In this document: positions 43,954 through 53,257 of the stretch, in pieces
How the letters are laid out: every line of letters begins with the position of its first letter
Numbering within the stretch: the first letter of the stretch is position 1
Program-made: the position numbers and the translations under genes
Origin: Jiangella ureilytica
Lineage (GTDB): Bacteria; Actinomycetota; Actinomycetes; Jiangellales; Jiangellaceae
Reading direction: 5' to 3'
DNA: 64,000 nucleotides
NCBI RefSeq assembly: GCF_004348545.1
Contig: NZ_SMKL01000018.1
Span: 26,918 to 90,917, forward strand
Notes under the pieces: generated by a model
What the model was told of the DNA's origin: nothing
Seen by the model: only the letters and a program-made list of their open reading frames with translations
Database searches by the model: none

Positions 43954-46900
43954 ATGTGGCCGGGCATTCAGGTGAACGACGACGCGGGTCTGCTGAAGGT
44001 GGTGGACCCGTCGACGTATGTGCGCGGCATCATGTACGCGCAGCACGGCGCCGTGACGGACGTCGAGTGGGTGCGGACCGACGGGATCGTCACCGGCCGG
44101 GTCGTCGGCAGCGCGCGGCAGCCGTACACGACGCTCGCGATCCTGAAAGCCGCCGGCCCGCACAAGTACACGTTCGTCGAAGGGCGGTGCACCTGCCCCG
44201 TCGGGTTCGACTGCAAGCACGTCGTCGCGCTGGTGGCGACGGCGCTGAGCGGGGAAGCGCCGGGCAGCCAAAGGACGGCGAACGAGGGGCCGGCGGACTG
44301 GCAGCTCTCACTCGACTCGCTCCTCGACGGCCCTGTGGTGCACCACGACGGCGGCACGAGCGAGATCGCCGTCGAGTTGACGTTGTCGAGCAAGCCGCGG
44401 GCGACCGGGCGGTGGGAAGACGCGACCGGAACGCAGCCGCGGCTGCTGGCCAGGCTGGTGCGGCCCGGGCGCGGCGGCTGGGTGGCCGGCGAGCTCAGCT
44501 GGTCGAGGCTGCGCCACCGCCCCGAGCTGATGGCCGGCCCCATCGAGAAGCTGCGTTGGCTGCGTCAGTTCTTCCTGCTCTACGAGGCCGGCCGCACGGA
44601 CACCGGCTCCTACCTGCCCTACGGCCGCGACGAGAAGTACCTCGACCTGACGGCGTTCGAGTCCAGCCAGCTGTGGCCGCTGCTCGACGAGGCGAAGAAG
44701 CTCGGCCTCCGGTTCGTCTACGGCAAGAAGCGGACCGGCGACGTCGATCAGTACGGGCAGGCGCGGCTGGAGCTCAACGTCACGAGGGACACGACGAGCG
44801 GCAACCTCGTGATCGTGCCCGTGCTCATCGTCGACGGCGTGGACGGGGAGGTCGTGCCGGTCCGGTTCATCGGCGCCGACGGGCACGGCGTGGTCTACGC
44901 GCCGCGTGACAACCTCGAGACGGCGAAGGATCCGCAGAACTGGCGGTTCGGGCTCGCAAGACTGGAACAGCCGGCCAGCCGGCAACTACAGGACCTGGTT
45001 CTGGACAGGGGCCGGCTGATGGTGCCGGCGAGCGACATCGAGCGGTTCCAGAACGAGTACGTCCCGCGGCTGCAGCGGCTGGCGACGGTCGTGTCGTCGG
45101 ACGGGTCGTTCGTGCCGCCCGACGTGTCCGGCCCGACGCTGGTGGCCCGGGCCGACTACGGCGACGACCACGGGCTCGACCTGGACTGGGAGTGGCGCTA
45201 CGACATCGGCGACACCGAGCGCCGGGTGCCACTGGACCCGTTCGACCCAGCGGGACCGGACGACCCGTTCCGCGACCCCGCCGCCGAACGTGCGCTGCTG
45301 GCCGAGCTGGAGGCCGAGCTGAACGGCTTCGGCCCCGACTCGCGGGGCCGGTTCGACGGCCTCGACACCATGCGCTTCAGCACCGAGGCGCTGCCCCGAC
45401 TGCGCGACCTGGACGACGTCGACGTCGAGGTGTTCGGCGACCCGGCCGACTACCGCGAGGTCGGCGACTCCCTGGTCATCGGCGTATCCGCCGACGAGGC
45501 GCAGGGCGAGAGCGACTGGTTCGACCTCGGCGTCACCATCACCGCCGACGGGCAGGACGTCCCGTTCACCGACCTGTTCCTGGCGCTCGCGCGCGACGAG
45601 CCGTACCTGCTGCTGCCCGACGGCGGCTACTTCTCGCTCGAGAAGCCCGAGCTGCAGGCGCTGCGCCGGCTCATCGACGAGGCCAGAGCGCTCGGCGACC
45701 CCACCGGCGACGGCACCCGGATCAGCAGGTTCCAGGCCGGCCTCTGGGACGAGCTGGCCAACCTGGGCATCGTCACCCACCAGGCCGACTCCTGGCAGCG
45801 CCAAGTGCAAGGCCTGCTGGCGCTGGGCACACTCGACGACGCCGACGCCGCCGCACCACCGAGCACCCTGCACGCCGAGCTCCGTCCGTACCAGCTCGAC
45901 GGCTACCGCTGGCTGACCTTGCTGTGGGAACACGGCCTCGGCGGCATCCTCGCCGACGACATGGGGCTCGGCAAGACGCTGCAGACGCTCGCGCTCGTCT
46001 GCCACGCGAAGCAGCGCGACCCGGAGATGCCGCCGTTCCTGGTCGTGGCGCCGACCAGCGTGGTGTCGAACTGGGTCACCGAGGCGGCCCGCTTCGCGCC
46101 CGGCCTCACCGTCGTCGCGCTCACGGACACGCTGCGCCGTCGCGGCGAGCCGATCGAGCAGGTCGTCGCCGGCGCGGACATCGTCGTCACCACCTACACG
46201 CTGCTGCGGCTCGACGGCGACGCCTACGGCCAGGTGCCGTGGTCGGGGCTGGTCCTCGACGAGGCGCAGCACGTGAAGAACCACCAGTCCAAGACCTACC
46301 AGGCGGCGCGGAAGCTGCCGGCGCCGTTCAAGCTGGCCGTCACCGGCACACCGGTCGAGAACAACCTCATGGAGCTGTGGTCGCAGCTCTCGATCTCGGC
46401 GCCAGGCCTGTTCCCGCACCCGGGCCGGTTCGACGAGTACTACGCCAAGCCCATCGAGAAGAAGGGCGACGCCGAGCGCCTCGCCCAGTTCCGCCACCGC
46501 ATCAAGCCGCTGGTCCTGCGTCGCACGAAGGAACAGGTGGTCGCCGACCTCCCCGCGAAGCAGGAACAGGTGCTCGAGGTCGATCTGCATCCGAAGCACC
46601 GCAAGATCTACGACAAGCACCTGCAGCGCGAGCGGCAACGCGTGCTCGGCCTGCTCGACGACGTCGACAAGAACCGGTTCGTCATCTTCCGGTCGCTGAC
46701 GGTGTTGCGGCAGCTCAGTCTGCATGCCGGCCTGGTCGACGACGAGCATCGCGACGTCGCCAGCGCCAAGATCGACGTGCTGCTCGAACAGCTCGGCGAC
46801 GTCGTCGACGGTGGACACAGGGCGCTGGTGTTCAGCCAGTTCACCGGCTTCCTCGGCCTGGTGCGCGAGCGGCTCGAGGCGGCCGGCATCGAGTACTGCT

Positions 46901-47265
46901 ACCTGGACGGCTCGACGCGGCATCGCGACCAGGTGATCGCGCAGTTCAAGGAGGGCACGGCGCCGGTCTTCCTGATCAGCCTCAAGGCCGGCGGGTTCGG
47001 GCTCAACCTCACCGAGGCCGACTACTGCTTCATCCTCGACCCATGGTGGAACCCCGCGACCGAGGCACAGGCCGTCGACCGCACCCACCGCATCGGGCAG
47101 ACCCGCAACGTCATGGTGTACCGGCTCATCGCCGCCGACACCATCGAGCAGAAGGTCATGGCGCTCAAGGACCGGAAGGCCAAGCTGTCGGCCAGTGTCA
47201 TGGACGACGGCAACGCGTTCGGCGGCCGACTCGACGTCGATGACATCCGCCACCTCTTCGAGTAG
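43954..47265 (+). CDS. SWIM zinc-finger SNF2-family helicase
   Basis: 1,103 aa from ATG 43954, set by the -10 element. SWIM finger EGRCTCPVGFDCKHVVALVA (about residues 77-96, CxC...CxH), a long middle region, then SNF2 ATPase: LADDMGLGKTLQTLAL (Walker A, about 668), VLDEAQHVKN (DEAQ, about 768), LAVTGTPVENNLMELWSQL, and the C-terminal helicase with FSQFTGFLGLVRERL, LISLKAGGFGLNL and DRTHRIGQTRNVMVYRLI. Double-stranded DNA translocase of the Swi2/Snf2 superfamily, common in actinobacterial chromosomes. Neighbouring gene orders do not reveal its partner. Confidence 0.93.
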   Translation: MWPGIQVNDDAGLLKVVDPSTYVRGIMYAQHGAVTDVEWVRTDGIVTGRVVGSARQPYTTLAILKAAGPHKYTFVEGRCTCPVGFDCKHVVALVATALSGEAPGSQRTANEGPADWQLSLDSLLDGPVVHHDGGTSEIAVELTLSSKPRATGRWEDATGTQPRLLARLVRPGRGGWVAGELSWSRLRHRPELMAGPIEKLRWLRQFFLLYEAGRTDTGSYLPYGRDEKYLDLTAFESSQLWPLLDEAKKLGLRFVYGKKRTGDVDQYGQARLELNVTRDTTSGNLVIVPVLIVDGVDGEVVPVRFIGADGHGVVYAPRDNLETAKDPQNWRFGLARLEQPASRQLQDLVLDRGRLMVPASDIERFQNEYVPRLQRLATVVSSDGSFVPPDVSGPTLVARADYGDDHGLDLDWEWRYDIGDTERRVPLDPFDPAGPDDPFRDPAAERALLAELEAELNGFGPDSRGRFDGLDTMRFSTEALPRLRDLDDVDVEVFGDPADYREVGDSLVIGVSADEAQGESDWFDLGVTITADGQDVPFTDLFLALARDEPYLLLPDGGYFSLEKPELQALRRLIDEARALGDPTGDGTRISRFQAGLWDELANLGIVTHQADSWQRQVQGLLALGTLDDADAAAPPSTLHAELRPYQLDGYRWLTLLWEHGLGGILADDMGLGKTLQTLALVCHAKQRDPEMPPFLVVAPTSVVSNWVTEAARFAPGLTVVALTDTLRRRGEPIEQVVAGADIVVTTYTLLRLDGDAYGQVPWSGLVLDEAQHVKNHQSKTYQAARKLPAPFKLAVTGTPVENNLMELWSQLSISAPGLFPHPGRFDEYYAKPIEKKGDAERLAQFRHRIKPLVLRRTKEQVVADLPAKQEQVLEVDLHPKHRKIYDKHLQRERQRVLGLLDDVDKNRFVIFRSLTVLRQLSLHAGLVDDEHRDVASAKIDVLLEQLGDVVDGGHRALVFSQFTGFLGLVRERLEAAGIEYCYLDGSTRHRDQVIAQFKEGTAPVFLISLKAGGFGLNLTEADYCFILDPWWNPATEAQAVDRTHRIGQTRNVMVYRLIAADTIEQKVMALKDRKAKLSASVMDDGNAFGGRLDVDDIRHLFE

Positions 47266-47436
47266 CGCACCTCGACATGCAGGTGCTGTCCACGGCATCT
47301 GGTCAGGTCACGCGGCTGCTGCTCGTCCTGGACAGGTGTACGCTCGAAGTTCAGGCGCTGATACGCGGGCACGTCGGTCCCCAGCGGCGCCGACACCATG
47401 GATGTCGGCCGAAGAGGCCGGAGACGGGCCGCGCTC

Positions 47437-47934
47437 ATGCGCCAATTTCTCAGTCCGCATCTGCCTGACGACTCAGCGACACGAGTCGCCTACCGCGTGT
47501 CCCGGCCGGGCCACGATCCGCGGCTTCACGGAGTGTGGTGGCCCCGTTCGAACGACCTCGGCGCGGAACTTCCGGCCGTCATCGAGTCCCTCGACCGCAG
47601 GGGCTTCCGGACCGAATGGGTCTCCTTCAGCAGGCAGACCTGGGACGGGACAGGGCAGCAGCTGCTGATCGCCGGCCGGGTCATCCGGACGTCCTCGTAC
47701 CGCGCGATCGACCCCCACATGGTGAGCCTCAGCGGCCGCGACGGCCGGGCCCGCATCGACTTGCTGGTCGTACCGCCAGACAGTCCGGCCACGACGGCGG
47801 CGCGTGCGTTCTCGCGGATCGTCGACTGGGACAACCACGTCACCGCGAGCGACGCGCTGGCGGCTGCATCGAGCGAGTGGACCCACGAGGACGAGCTGAT
47901 GTCGTGGCCGGCGGTACAGGCCGTGCCCTTGTGA
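47437..47934 (+). CDS. DUF5994 family protein
   Basis: 165 aa from ATG 47437 (an upstream ATG at 47398 is also open). HGVWWPRSNDLGAELPAVIESLDRRG and the MVSLSGRDGRARIDLLVVPP stretch match the DUF5994 family of actinobacterial proteins. No signal peptide or TM; function unknown. Confidence 0.7.
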   Translation: MRQFLSPHLPDDSATRVAYRVSRPGHDPRLHGVWWPRSNDLGAELPAVIESLDRRGFRTEWVSFSRQTWDGTGQQLLIAGRVIRTSSYRAIDPHMVSLSGRDGRARIDLLVVPPDSPATTAARAFSRIVDWDNHVTASDALAAASSEWTHEDELMSWPAVQAVPL

Positions 47935-47977
47935 GCCGCGGGAGACGCACGCCGGACGGGCCCGGCCGGATCGGCCG

Positions 47978-48331
47978 GTGCCTCAGATGCTGACGCGCCG
48001 CCCCGACGCCCGCGCGCTGGCGCTGGCCCGCTTCCTCCGGCGCTGGGCCGGTGCGTTCTCGTTCTCCGCGGACGCCCTGGACTCGCCGGACACGGCTCGA
48101 GCGGGCATGACGCTGCTCGACGCGGCGCAGCGGGCGGAGCGACTGGCTGCTGACGATCCGGTCCTCGTCGTGCTGTCCGAGGCGGGGCACTTCGAATCCG
48201 TGCCCGGCGGCCATGCGCGGTTCGTCGAGACGGTCGAGGTCAGACATGCCGTGCTCCGGCTCAGCGTCGGGCCGGACTTCGACGGAGGCCAGGTCCTGGC
48301 CGCCATCGCGTCGGCGAGCGGGCCACCGTGA
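47978..48331 (+). CDS. Hypothetical protein
   Basis: About 117 aa from GTG 47978 (ATG 47987 is an alternative). Helical, Ala/Arg/Leu-rich first half, then VLVVLSEAGHFESVPGG and FVETVEVRHAVLRLSVGPD. Not recognised. Its stop overlaps the GTG of the next ORF (GTGA), suggesting a two-gene unit. Confidence 0.5.
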   Translation: MPQMLTRRPDARALALARFLRRWAGAFSFSADALDSPDTARAGMTLLDAAQRAERLAADDPVLVVLSEAGHFESVPGGHARFVETVEVRHAVLRLSVGPDFDGGQVLAAIASASGPP

Positions 48332-48582
48332 GCGCCCCCGACGCGCTGCCGCCGCCGCTCGGTGCGCTGTTCGCAGCCATTCTCGCCGCGAGAACGGCGC
48401 AGCGACGGCAGTCGGCGCAGAAGGTGAACGACCCGAGCGCACAAGCCGCCACCCGCCGCGAGAGCCTGCGTGCCCTGGAGGCGTATGCCGACGCGCTGGA
48501 ACAGCGGTGCTGGCCGGTGCCCCGTCAGATCCAGCAGGACATCCGCCTGCACCGCGCGTTGTGCCGGTTGCCCCGGCCTTGA
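48328..48582 (+). CDS. Hypothetical small helical protein
   Basis: 84 aa, start overlapping the preceding stop. Ala/Arg-rich helices (LGALFAAILAARTAQRRQ; ATRRESLRALEAYADALEQR). The last residues (ALCRLPRP) already lie in the first copy of the 130-bp tandem repeat, so the original C-terminus may have been altered by it. Function unknown. Confidence 0.45.
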   Translation: MSAPDALPPPLGALFAAILAARTAQRRQSAQKVNDPSAQAATRRESLRALEAYADALEQRCWPVPRQIQQDIRLHRALCRLPRP

Positions 48583-48940
48583 CGGGGCCCGCGTGCGGCT
48601 CGCCGCCGCTGTGGTTGCCGGTCAGCAAGACGGAAGGTGTCGGCGGCGGAGTGACCCCGGTGTGCCGGCGACGGCGGCGTGCCGCGTGTTGTGCCGGTTG
48701 CCGCGGCCCTGACGGGGCCCGTAGGCGGGTCGCCGCCGCTGTGGTTGCCGGCCAGTGGGACGGAAGGTGTCGGCGGCGGGGTGGCCGAGGCGTGCCGGTG
48801 ATGGCGGCGCGCCGTGCGTTGTGCCGGTTGCCCCGGCCCTGACGGGGCCCGTGGGCGGGTCGCCGCCGCTGTGGTTGCCGGTCAGCGGGACGGAAGGTGT
48901 CGGCAGCGGAGTGACCGCGGCGTGCCGGCGACGGCGGCGC
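48558..48940. repeat. 130-bp tandem repeat, three copies
   Basis: GTTGTGCCGGTTGCC recurs at 48558, 48688 and 48818, exactly 130 bp apart; the third copy ends near 48940. Copies differ by scattered substitutions. Each unit contains CCCCG-N7-CGGGG, a hairpin close to its left end, just after the stop of the preceding ORF in copy 1. The period is not a multiple of three, so the repeats do not encode a repeat protein; they may be a multiplied terminator or a minisatellite. Confidence 0.85.
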
Positions 48941-48993
48941 TGACGAGAGATGCGGACGCGGTCGCCGCCACGGAGCGGCAGGTCAGCGTCGGG

Positions 48994-50025
48994 TCAGGTC
49001 TCGAGCACGGAGATGAGGACCTTGCCGGTGGCGCCGTCCTCGACGGCGCGATGGGCGTCGGCGGTCCGGTCGAGGGCGAAGTGGTGCAGCGGCAGCCCGG
49101 CCGCGTCGCCGATGCGGAAGGCGCCGTCGGCGATGGCGGCGTTGATGTCGTCGCCGGCCTCGCGGAGCTTCTCCCAGCCGAGCGTGTACAGCAGCACGAA
49201 CTGCAGCCGCGCGTTCAGGCCCATGTACTCGCGCACGTTCAGATCGAACGGCTGGTCACCGTTGTTGGCGTAGATCGCGATGGTGCCGAGCGGCTTGATG
49301 ATCGCAGTGTCGAGAGCGGCGTTGGCGCCGGCCGCCACCTCGACCACCAGGTCGACGCCGTCGGGGGAGATCGAACGAACGGCAGCGGCGACATCCCCAG
49401 ACCCGGAGCCGTAGGTCACGACGTGGTGCGCCCCGGCCGCCGTCGCCAGTTCGCCCTTCGCCTCCGAGCTCACCGACGCGATCACCGTCGCGCCGGCCCA
49501 GCGGGCCAGCTGGATCGCGGCGTTGCCGACCGCCCCCGCACCGCCCGCGACCAGCACCGTCCGGCCGGCCAGCGCGCCCGGCAGCAGCCGCGTAGGGCCG
49601 CCCTCGGCGACGGTCAGGGCCCGGTGCGCGGTGATCGCCGGAATCCCCACCGCGGCACCCAGGTCGAAGGCGGCGCCGTCGGGCAGCGCGAACACCCGCT
49701 GCACCGGCACGACGGTGTACTCCTGCGCCGTTCCGCTGCCGGGGCGCTGGTACGCCGCCAGCGTCACCCACACCCGGTCGCCCACGGACAGCCCGCCGAC
49801 ACCGTCGCCGACCGCGTCGACGACACCGGAGCCGTCCTGGTTGGGCACCGTCTCGGTTCCGGACATGGCGCCGTAGCCGCCGCTGCGCGCCTTCCAGTCG
49901 GTCGGGTTCACGCCGGACACGACGACACGCACGCGCACCTCGCCGGCACCGGGATCGGGGACCGGGCGCTCGGTGATCCGGAGGACGTCGGCGGAGCCGG
50001 ACTCGTCGTGCACGATCGCCTTCAT
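48994..50025 (-). CDS. Zinc-type alcohol dehydrogenase-like quinone oxidoreductase (MDR family)
   Basis: 343 aa from ATG 50025 (GGGAAG upstream). GroES-like N-terminus (MKAIVHDESGSADVLRITER ... VSGVNPTDWKARSG), then the NADPH fold with VLVAGGAGAVGNAAIQLARWAGATVIASV. No structural-zinc cysteines, as in QOR-type enzymes. Reduces quinones or enones with NADPH. The longer upstream frame is the tandem repeat at 50114-50311, not coding. Confidence 0.88.
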   Translation of the reverse strand: MKAIVHDESGSADVLRITERPVPDPGAGEVRVRVVVSGVNPTDWKARSGGYGAMSGTETVPNQDGSGVVDAVGDGVGGLSVGDRVWVTLAAYQRPGSGTAQEYTVVPVQRVFALPDGAAFDLGAAVGIPAITAHRALTVAEGGPTRLLPGALAGRTVLVAGGAGAVGNAAIQLARWAGATVIASVSSEAKGELATAAGAHHVVTYGSGSGDVAAAVRSISPDGVDLVVEVAAGANAALDTAIIKPLGTIAIYANNGDQPFDLNVREYMGLNARLQFVLLYTLGWEKLREAGDDINAAIADGAFRIGDAAGLPLHHFALDRTADAHRAVEDGATGKVLISVLET

Positions 50026-50113
50026 CGGGTGTCGCTTCCCTTCAACGGACGGTGCCTTCGCTACGGCAACCGATCGGACTCCGACCACATTCCAACCGCG
50101 TCGGCCGCGACGC

Positions 50114-50311
50114 AAGAAGCCCCGGCGCGGAGTCACAACAGCACGCGCCAGGGCTTGGCCGAAATCATCGGTGTTAGCGCACCTCGCCCGGCCAGGACCA
50201 ATGCTACGACGTAAGAAGTCCCGGCGCGGAGCCACGACAGCACGCACCGGGACTTAGCCGGGATCGTTGGTGTAGACGCACCTCCCCCGACCGCCTCCAA
50301 GGCTACTCGTT
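50114..50311. repeat. 99-bp tandem repeat (two copies) with covarying hairpins
   Basis: Two diverged copies (50114-50212, 50213-50311). In each, arms of 9 bp enclose 22 nt: AAGCCCCGG/CCAGGGCTT (50117-50125, 50148-50156) and AAGTCCCGG/CCGGGACTT (50216-50224, 50247-50255). The fourth pair is C-G in one copy and T-A in the other, a compensatory change, which suggests the fold matters. One C-A mismatch exists in copy 1. Located in the 422-bp gap upstream of the oxidoreductase gene. Confidence 0.65.
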
Positions 50312-50447
50312 GACGCGGTGCCTGTCGCCCTGTCAACCTGATCGGCTAACTACTTCGGGAATCCGCCCGGCGTAGTCGAGAAATCGGCTATCGGGCCGAC
50401 TGTAGACGCGGTTCACCTGGTGGCCTCAGCACTTGGGAGGAAACCCA

Positions 50448-50600
50448 GTGAGTCACGACGACAGGCGAGGAACGCTGCTGAGCAGGCTGCGGAAGCTGCG
50501 TCAGCACACCGAGGTCATCGGCCAGATCCTGAGGGATCTATGGCCGTTGGGCGTGGTGATCTCCTCGATTCTGGGTGTTGCCCCGCACCAGCTCGGCTGA
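50448..50600 (+). CDS. Small ORF, 50 aa, unknown function
   Basis: GTG 50448 with a strong Shine-Dalgarno (GGGAGGA) 7 nt before it, to TGA 50600. Product: basic, helical first half (GTLLSRLRKLRQHTEVIGQI) followed by a hydrophobic stretch (LWPLGVVISSILGVA). Amphipathic/membrane-active character is possible. No family known. A separate gap of 138 bp precedes the LLM gene. Confidence 0.5.
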   Translation: MSHDDRRGTLLSRLRKLRQHTEVIGQILRDLWPLGVVISSILGVAPHQLG

Positions 50601-50738
50601 GGTCGAGCCGCCAAGAGCGAACGGGGTCGGCTGAGGCCGGCCCCCTCGTGCGTCCGGCCCGAGAGCGAGCCCGATTCCTCCGTATCCGCCATCCGGTCTG
50701 TCTGCCCAGGAACCAATGCAGACGGAGAGGCGATCCCC

Positions 50739-51629
50739 ATGGAATTCGGAATCTTCCTGCCGGTCGGATTCGGCGGCGAGTTCGGCGCCGACGGCGACCC
50801 GGTCGAGGCGGCAGAACGCGTCATCCAGCTCACACAGACAGCGGAGGAATGCGGTTTCGCGGCTGCCTGGCTGCCCGACCACCTGCAGACGATCCCGCCG
50901 TCGGACGGGCATCTCTTCGAGGCGTGGGCGATGCTGACGGCGCTGGCGCGGCACACCGAGCGGATTCGGATCGGGCCGCTCGTCACCTCCAACTCGTACC
51001 GTAACCCGGCCCTGCAGGCGAAGATCGCCTCGACGGTGGATGTGCTGGCGAACGGGCGGCTGACGCTGGGGATCGGCGCCGGGTGGTACCAGCCCGACTA
51101 CGAGACCTTCGGCTACGAGTTCGCCGACGCACCGACGCGTCTCACAGCGCTCCGCGACGGTGTGCGGACCGTCAGGGAGATGTGGGCGCACCCCACGACC
51201 GCGCCGCGACGCCCGCGCATCCCGATCATGATCGCCGGCGGCGGCGAGAAGGTGACGCTCAAGATCGTCGCCGAGTACGCCGACGCCTGCAACGTCATGG
51301 TGTCGCCGGCCGAGGCGGCGCGGAAGTTCGCCATCCTGCGCGAACACTGCCGCACAGCCGGCCGCGACCACGACACGATCCTGCGCACCGCCACCACGGC
51401 CTGCCTCATCGCCGACTCCGACGAGGAGGCCCAGGCCGCACTGTCGCCGGCCATGGGCGCGTTCTACCCGGGCGACTTCGCCCACTACCTGCTCTACGGG
51501 ACCACCGAGACCGTCACGAACCGGCTCGCCGCCTACGAGGACGCCGGCGTCCAGCAGCTCATCGTCGGCTTCCACGAGGCCACCGACCCCGAGGCGATCC
51601 GGCGGTTCGCCAAGGAGTTCATCGACTGA
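50739..51629 (+). CDS. LLM-class F420-dependent oxidoreductase
   Basis: 296 aa. MEFGIFLPVGFGGEFGA starts the luciferase-like barrel; LTQTAEECGFAAAWLPDHLQ, RIRIGPLVTSNSYRNPALQAKI, DVLANGRLTLGIGAGWY and RIPIMIAGGGEKVTLKIVAEYAD are the family signatures. Such enzymes use coenzyme F420 (or FMN) in actinobacteria. Converges with the SigX5-type sigma factor. Confidence 0.9.
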   Translation: MEFGIFLPVGFGGEFGADGDPVEAAERVIQLTQTAEECGFAAAWLPDHLQTIPPSDGHLFEAWAMLTALARHTERIRIGPLVTSNSYRNPALQAKIASTVDVLANGRLTLGIGAGWYQPDYETFGYEFADAPTRLTALRDGVRTVREMWAHPTTAPRRPRIPIMIAGGGEKVTLKIVAEYADACNVMVSPAEAARKFAILREHCRTAGRDHDTILRTATTACLIADSDEEAQAALSPAMGAFYPGDFAHYLLYGTTETVTNRLAAYEDAGVQQLIVGFHEATDPEAIRRFAKEFID

Positions 51630-51637
51630 CGACGGCG

Positions 51638-52588
51638 TCAGCCTGCGGCCGGCAGGGTGGCGGGGAGGCCGAAGCGGGGGAGCAGCCCGGGCTCACCGAA
51701 CACGGTGACCCGGGCGATCCCCGCGGCGGTCACCGTCAGCACCGCGAGCCCGAACGCCGAGCCGTCGCGGTGGTACGCGCCGAACGCCGGCTGGCCGTTG
51801 GCCACCGTCGGCAGCTTCTGCCAGTCGCCGCGCGTGCGGGCGACCTCGTCGACCAGGTACGACACGCACGCCACCTTGCCGGCGAACCACATCGCGGCGG
51901 CGGGCATCTCGAGGACGGCGTCGGCCCGCAGTGCCTCCTCGAACGCCCGCGCGTCGGCCGTCTCGAACGCCGTCATGTACAGCGACAGGAGCTCCTGGGC
52001 CCGCGGGTGCTCCGGTGGCAGCGTGACCTCGTCCATGGACGGCGTCACCGCGGCCAGCCGCGCCCGGGCCCGCTGCAGCAACGACTTCACCGCGCCCACC
52101 TCCAGCGACAGCGCCGACGCGACCTCCGCCGCCGGCCAGGCCAGCACGTCGCGCAGGATCAGCACGGCCCGCTGGCCGGGGGTCAGGTGTTGCAGCCCCA
52201 CGATCAGCGCGAGCCGGACGCCGTCGCGCACCTCGGCGACCGCGGCGGGATCGGCCGACGACGGCGTCACCAGCGCGTCGGGCAGCGGCTGCAGCCAGCC
52301 GACACCGGCCGCCGGACTCTCGGCACCGGCGAGGCCGGAGAGCTCCACGGGGACGGCGCGCCGGTCGCTGCGCTGCAGCGCGTTGAGGCACGCGTTCGTC
52401 GCGATGCGGTACAGCCACGTGCGCAGCGACGACCGCTCCTCGAACCCCTCGTAGGAGCGCCAGGCCCGCAGGTAGGTCTCCTGCACCAGGTCCTCGGCGT
52501 CGTCGAGCGAGCCCATCATGCGGTAGCAGTGCGCGAGCAGCTCGCGCCGATAGCCCTCGGCCCGCCGCATGAACTCGTCGTCGCGCAT
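51638..52588 (-). CDS. ECF sigma factor with C-terminal SnoaL-like domain (SigG/SigX5 type)
   Basis: 316 aa from ATG 52588; the longer reading upstream is not family-like. Region 2: LLAHCYRMMGSLDDAEDLVQETYLRAW and FEERSSLRTWLYRIATNACLN; region 4: LTPGQRAVLILRDVLAWPAAEVASAL ... GAVKSLLQRARARL. The last about 120 residues form a SnoaL-like domain (LLSLYMTAFETADARAFEEAL), which in such ECFs replaces an anti-sigma factor. Faces the DHFR-like reductase, a likely target. Confidence 0.9.
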   Translation of the reverse strand: MRDDEFMRRAEGYRRELLAHCYRMMGSLDDAEDLVQETYLRAWRSYEGFEERSSLRTWLYRIATNACLNALQRSDRRAVPVELSGLAGAESPAAGVGWLQPLPDALVTPSSADPAAVAEVRDGVRLALIVGLQHLTPGQRAVLILRDVLAWPAAEVASALSLEVGAVKSLLQRARARLAAVTPSMDEVTLPPEHPRAQELLSLYMTAFETADARAFEEALRADAVLEMPAAAMWFAGKVACVSYLVDEVARTRGDWQKLPTVANGQPAFGAYHRDGSAFGLAVLTVTAAGIARVTVFGEPGLLPRFGLPATLPAAG

Positions 52589-52715
52589 GGTCCTCTCCGT
52601 CGTTCCGCTCATCCTCGTACCGACCGGCGCCGGCGGCGAAAGGAATCGCGATTCCTCACGCGGGCCCTGCCGGTCGGTACGAGCAGCAGTGGTCGACGAC
52701 GATGATGGAGGAACC

Positions 52716-53252
52716 ATGCGCAAGCTCAGGGTCGGATGCCTGGTGACGCTCGACGGCGTGCACGGCGCCCCGCGGTCGTGGGCGTCCCCGTACTTCGACG
52801 AGGAGGCGGCCGAGAAGTCGCTGGCCCAGCTGCGGCGCAGCGACGCGATGCTGATGGGCCGCGGCACCTACGAGTACTTCGTGCAGTCCTGGCCGAACGA
52901 GACCGGGCCGTACCCGGACCGCGTCAACGAGATCGGCAAGTACGTGTTCTCGTCGACGCTCACCACCGCGACCTGGACGAACGCCGTCGTCGTCGCGGAC
53001 GACCCCGCCGACGCCGTCGCCGAGCTCAAACGGCAGGGCGACGGCGACCTCGTCGTCTACGGCCTCGGACGGCTCGCCCGCACGCTGCTCGACCACGACC
53101 TGGTGGACGAGCTGGCGGTGTCGGTCCTCCCGGTGCTGCACGGCAGCGGCGAGCCGCTGTTCCGGCCGGGCGCCGCCCCGCGCCACCTGGACCTGGCGTC
53201 GGTGGAGCGCAGCGGCTCCGGCGTCGTCACGCTGACGTACACGCGCGCCTGA
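52716..53252 (+). CDS. Dihydrofolate reductase-like (RibD C-terminal fold) protein
   Basis: 178 aa from ATG 52716 with GGAGGAACC upstream. MRKLRVGCLVTLDGV, RRSDAMLMGRGTYEYFVQSWP, KYVFSSTL, DLVVYGLGRLARTLLDHDLVDELAVSVLPVLHGSGEPLF are typical of the actinobacterial dihydrofolate-reductase-family proteins. The gene starts 127 bp from the divergent SnoaL-tailed sigma factor, an arrangement seen often for this pair. Confidence 0.9.
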   Translation: MRKLRVGCLVTLDGVHGAPRSWASPYFDEEAAEKSLAQLRRSDAMLMGRGTYEYFVQSWPNETGPYPDRVNEIGKYVFSSTLTTATWTNAVVVADDPADAVAELKRQGDGDLVVYGLGRLARTLLDHDLVDELAVSVLPVLHGSGEPLFRPGAAPRHLDLASVERSGSGVVTLTYTRA

Positions 53253-53257
53253 CGGCG

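Noticed and set aside
44986..47298. 770-codon minus-strand ORF
   Set aside because: Shadow of the SNF2 helicase.
48558..48940. CRISPR array
   Set aside because: Unit of 130 bp tandem without spacers and with mutations spread through the unit; no cas genes.
48814..50214. 466-codon plus-strand ORF
   Set aside because: Crosses the tandem repeats and runs antisense to the quinone oxidoreductase; no domain.
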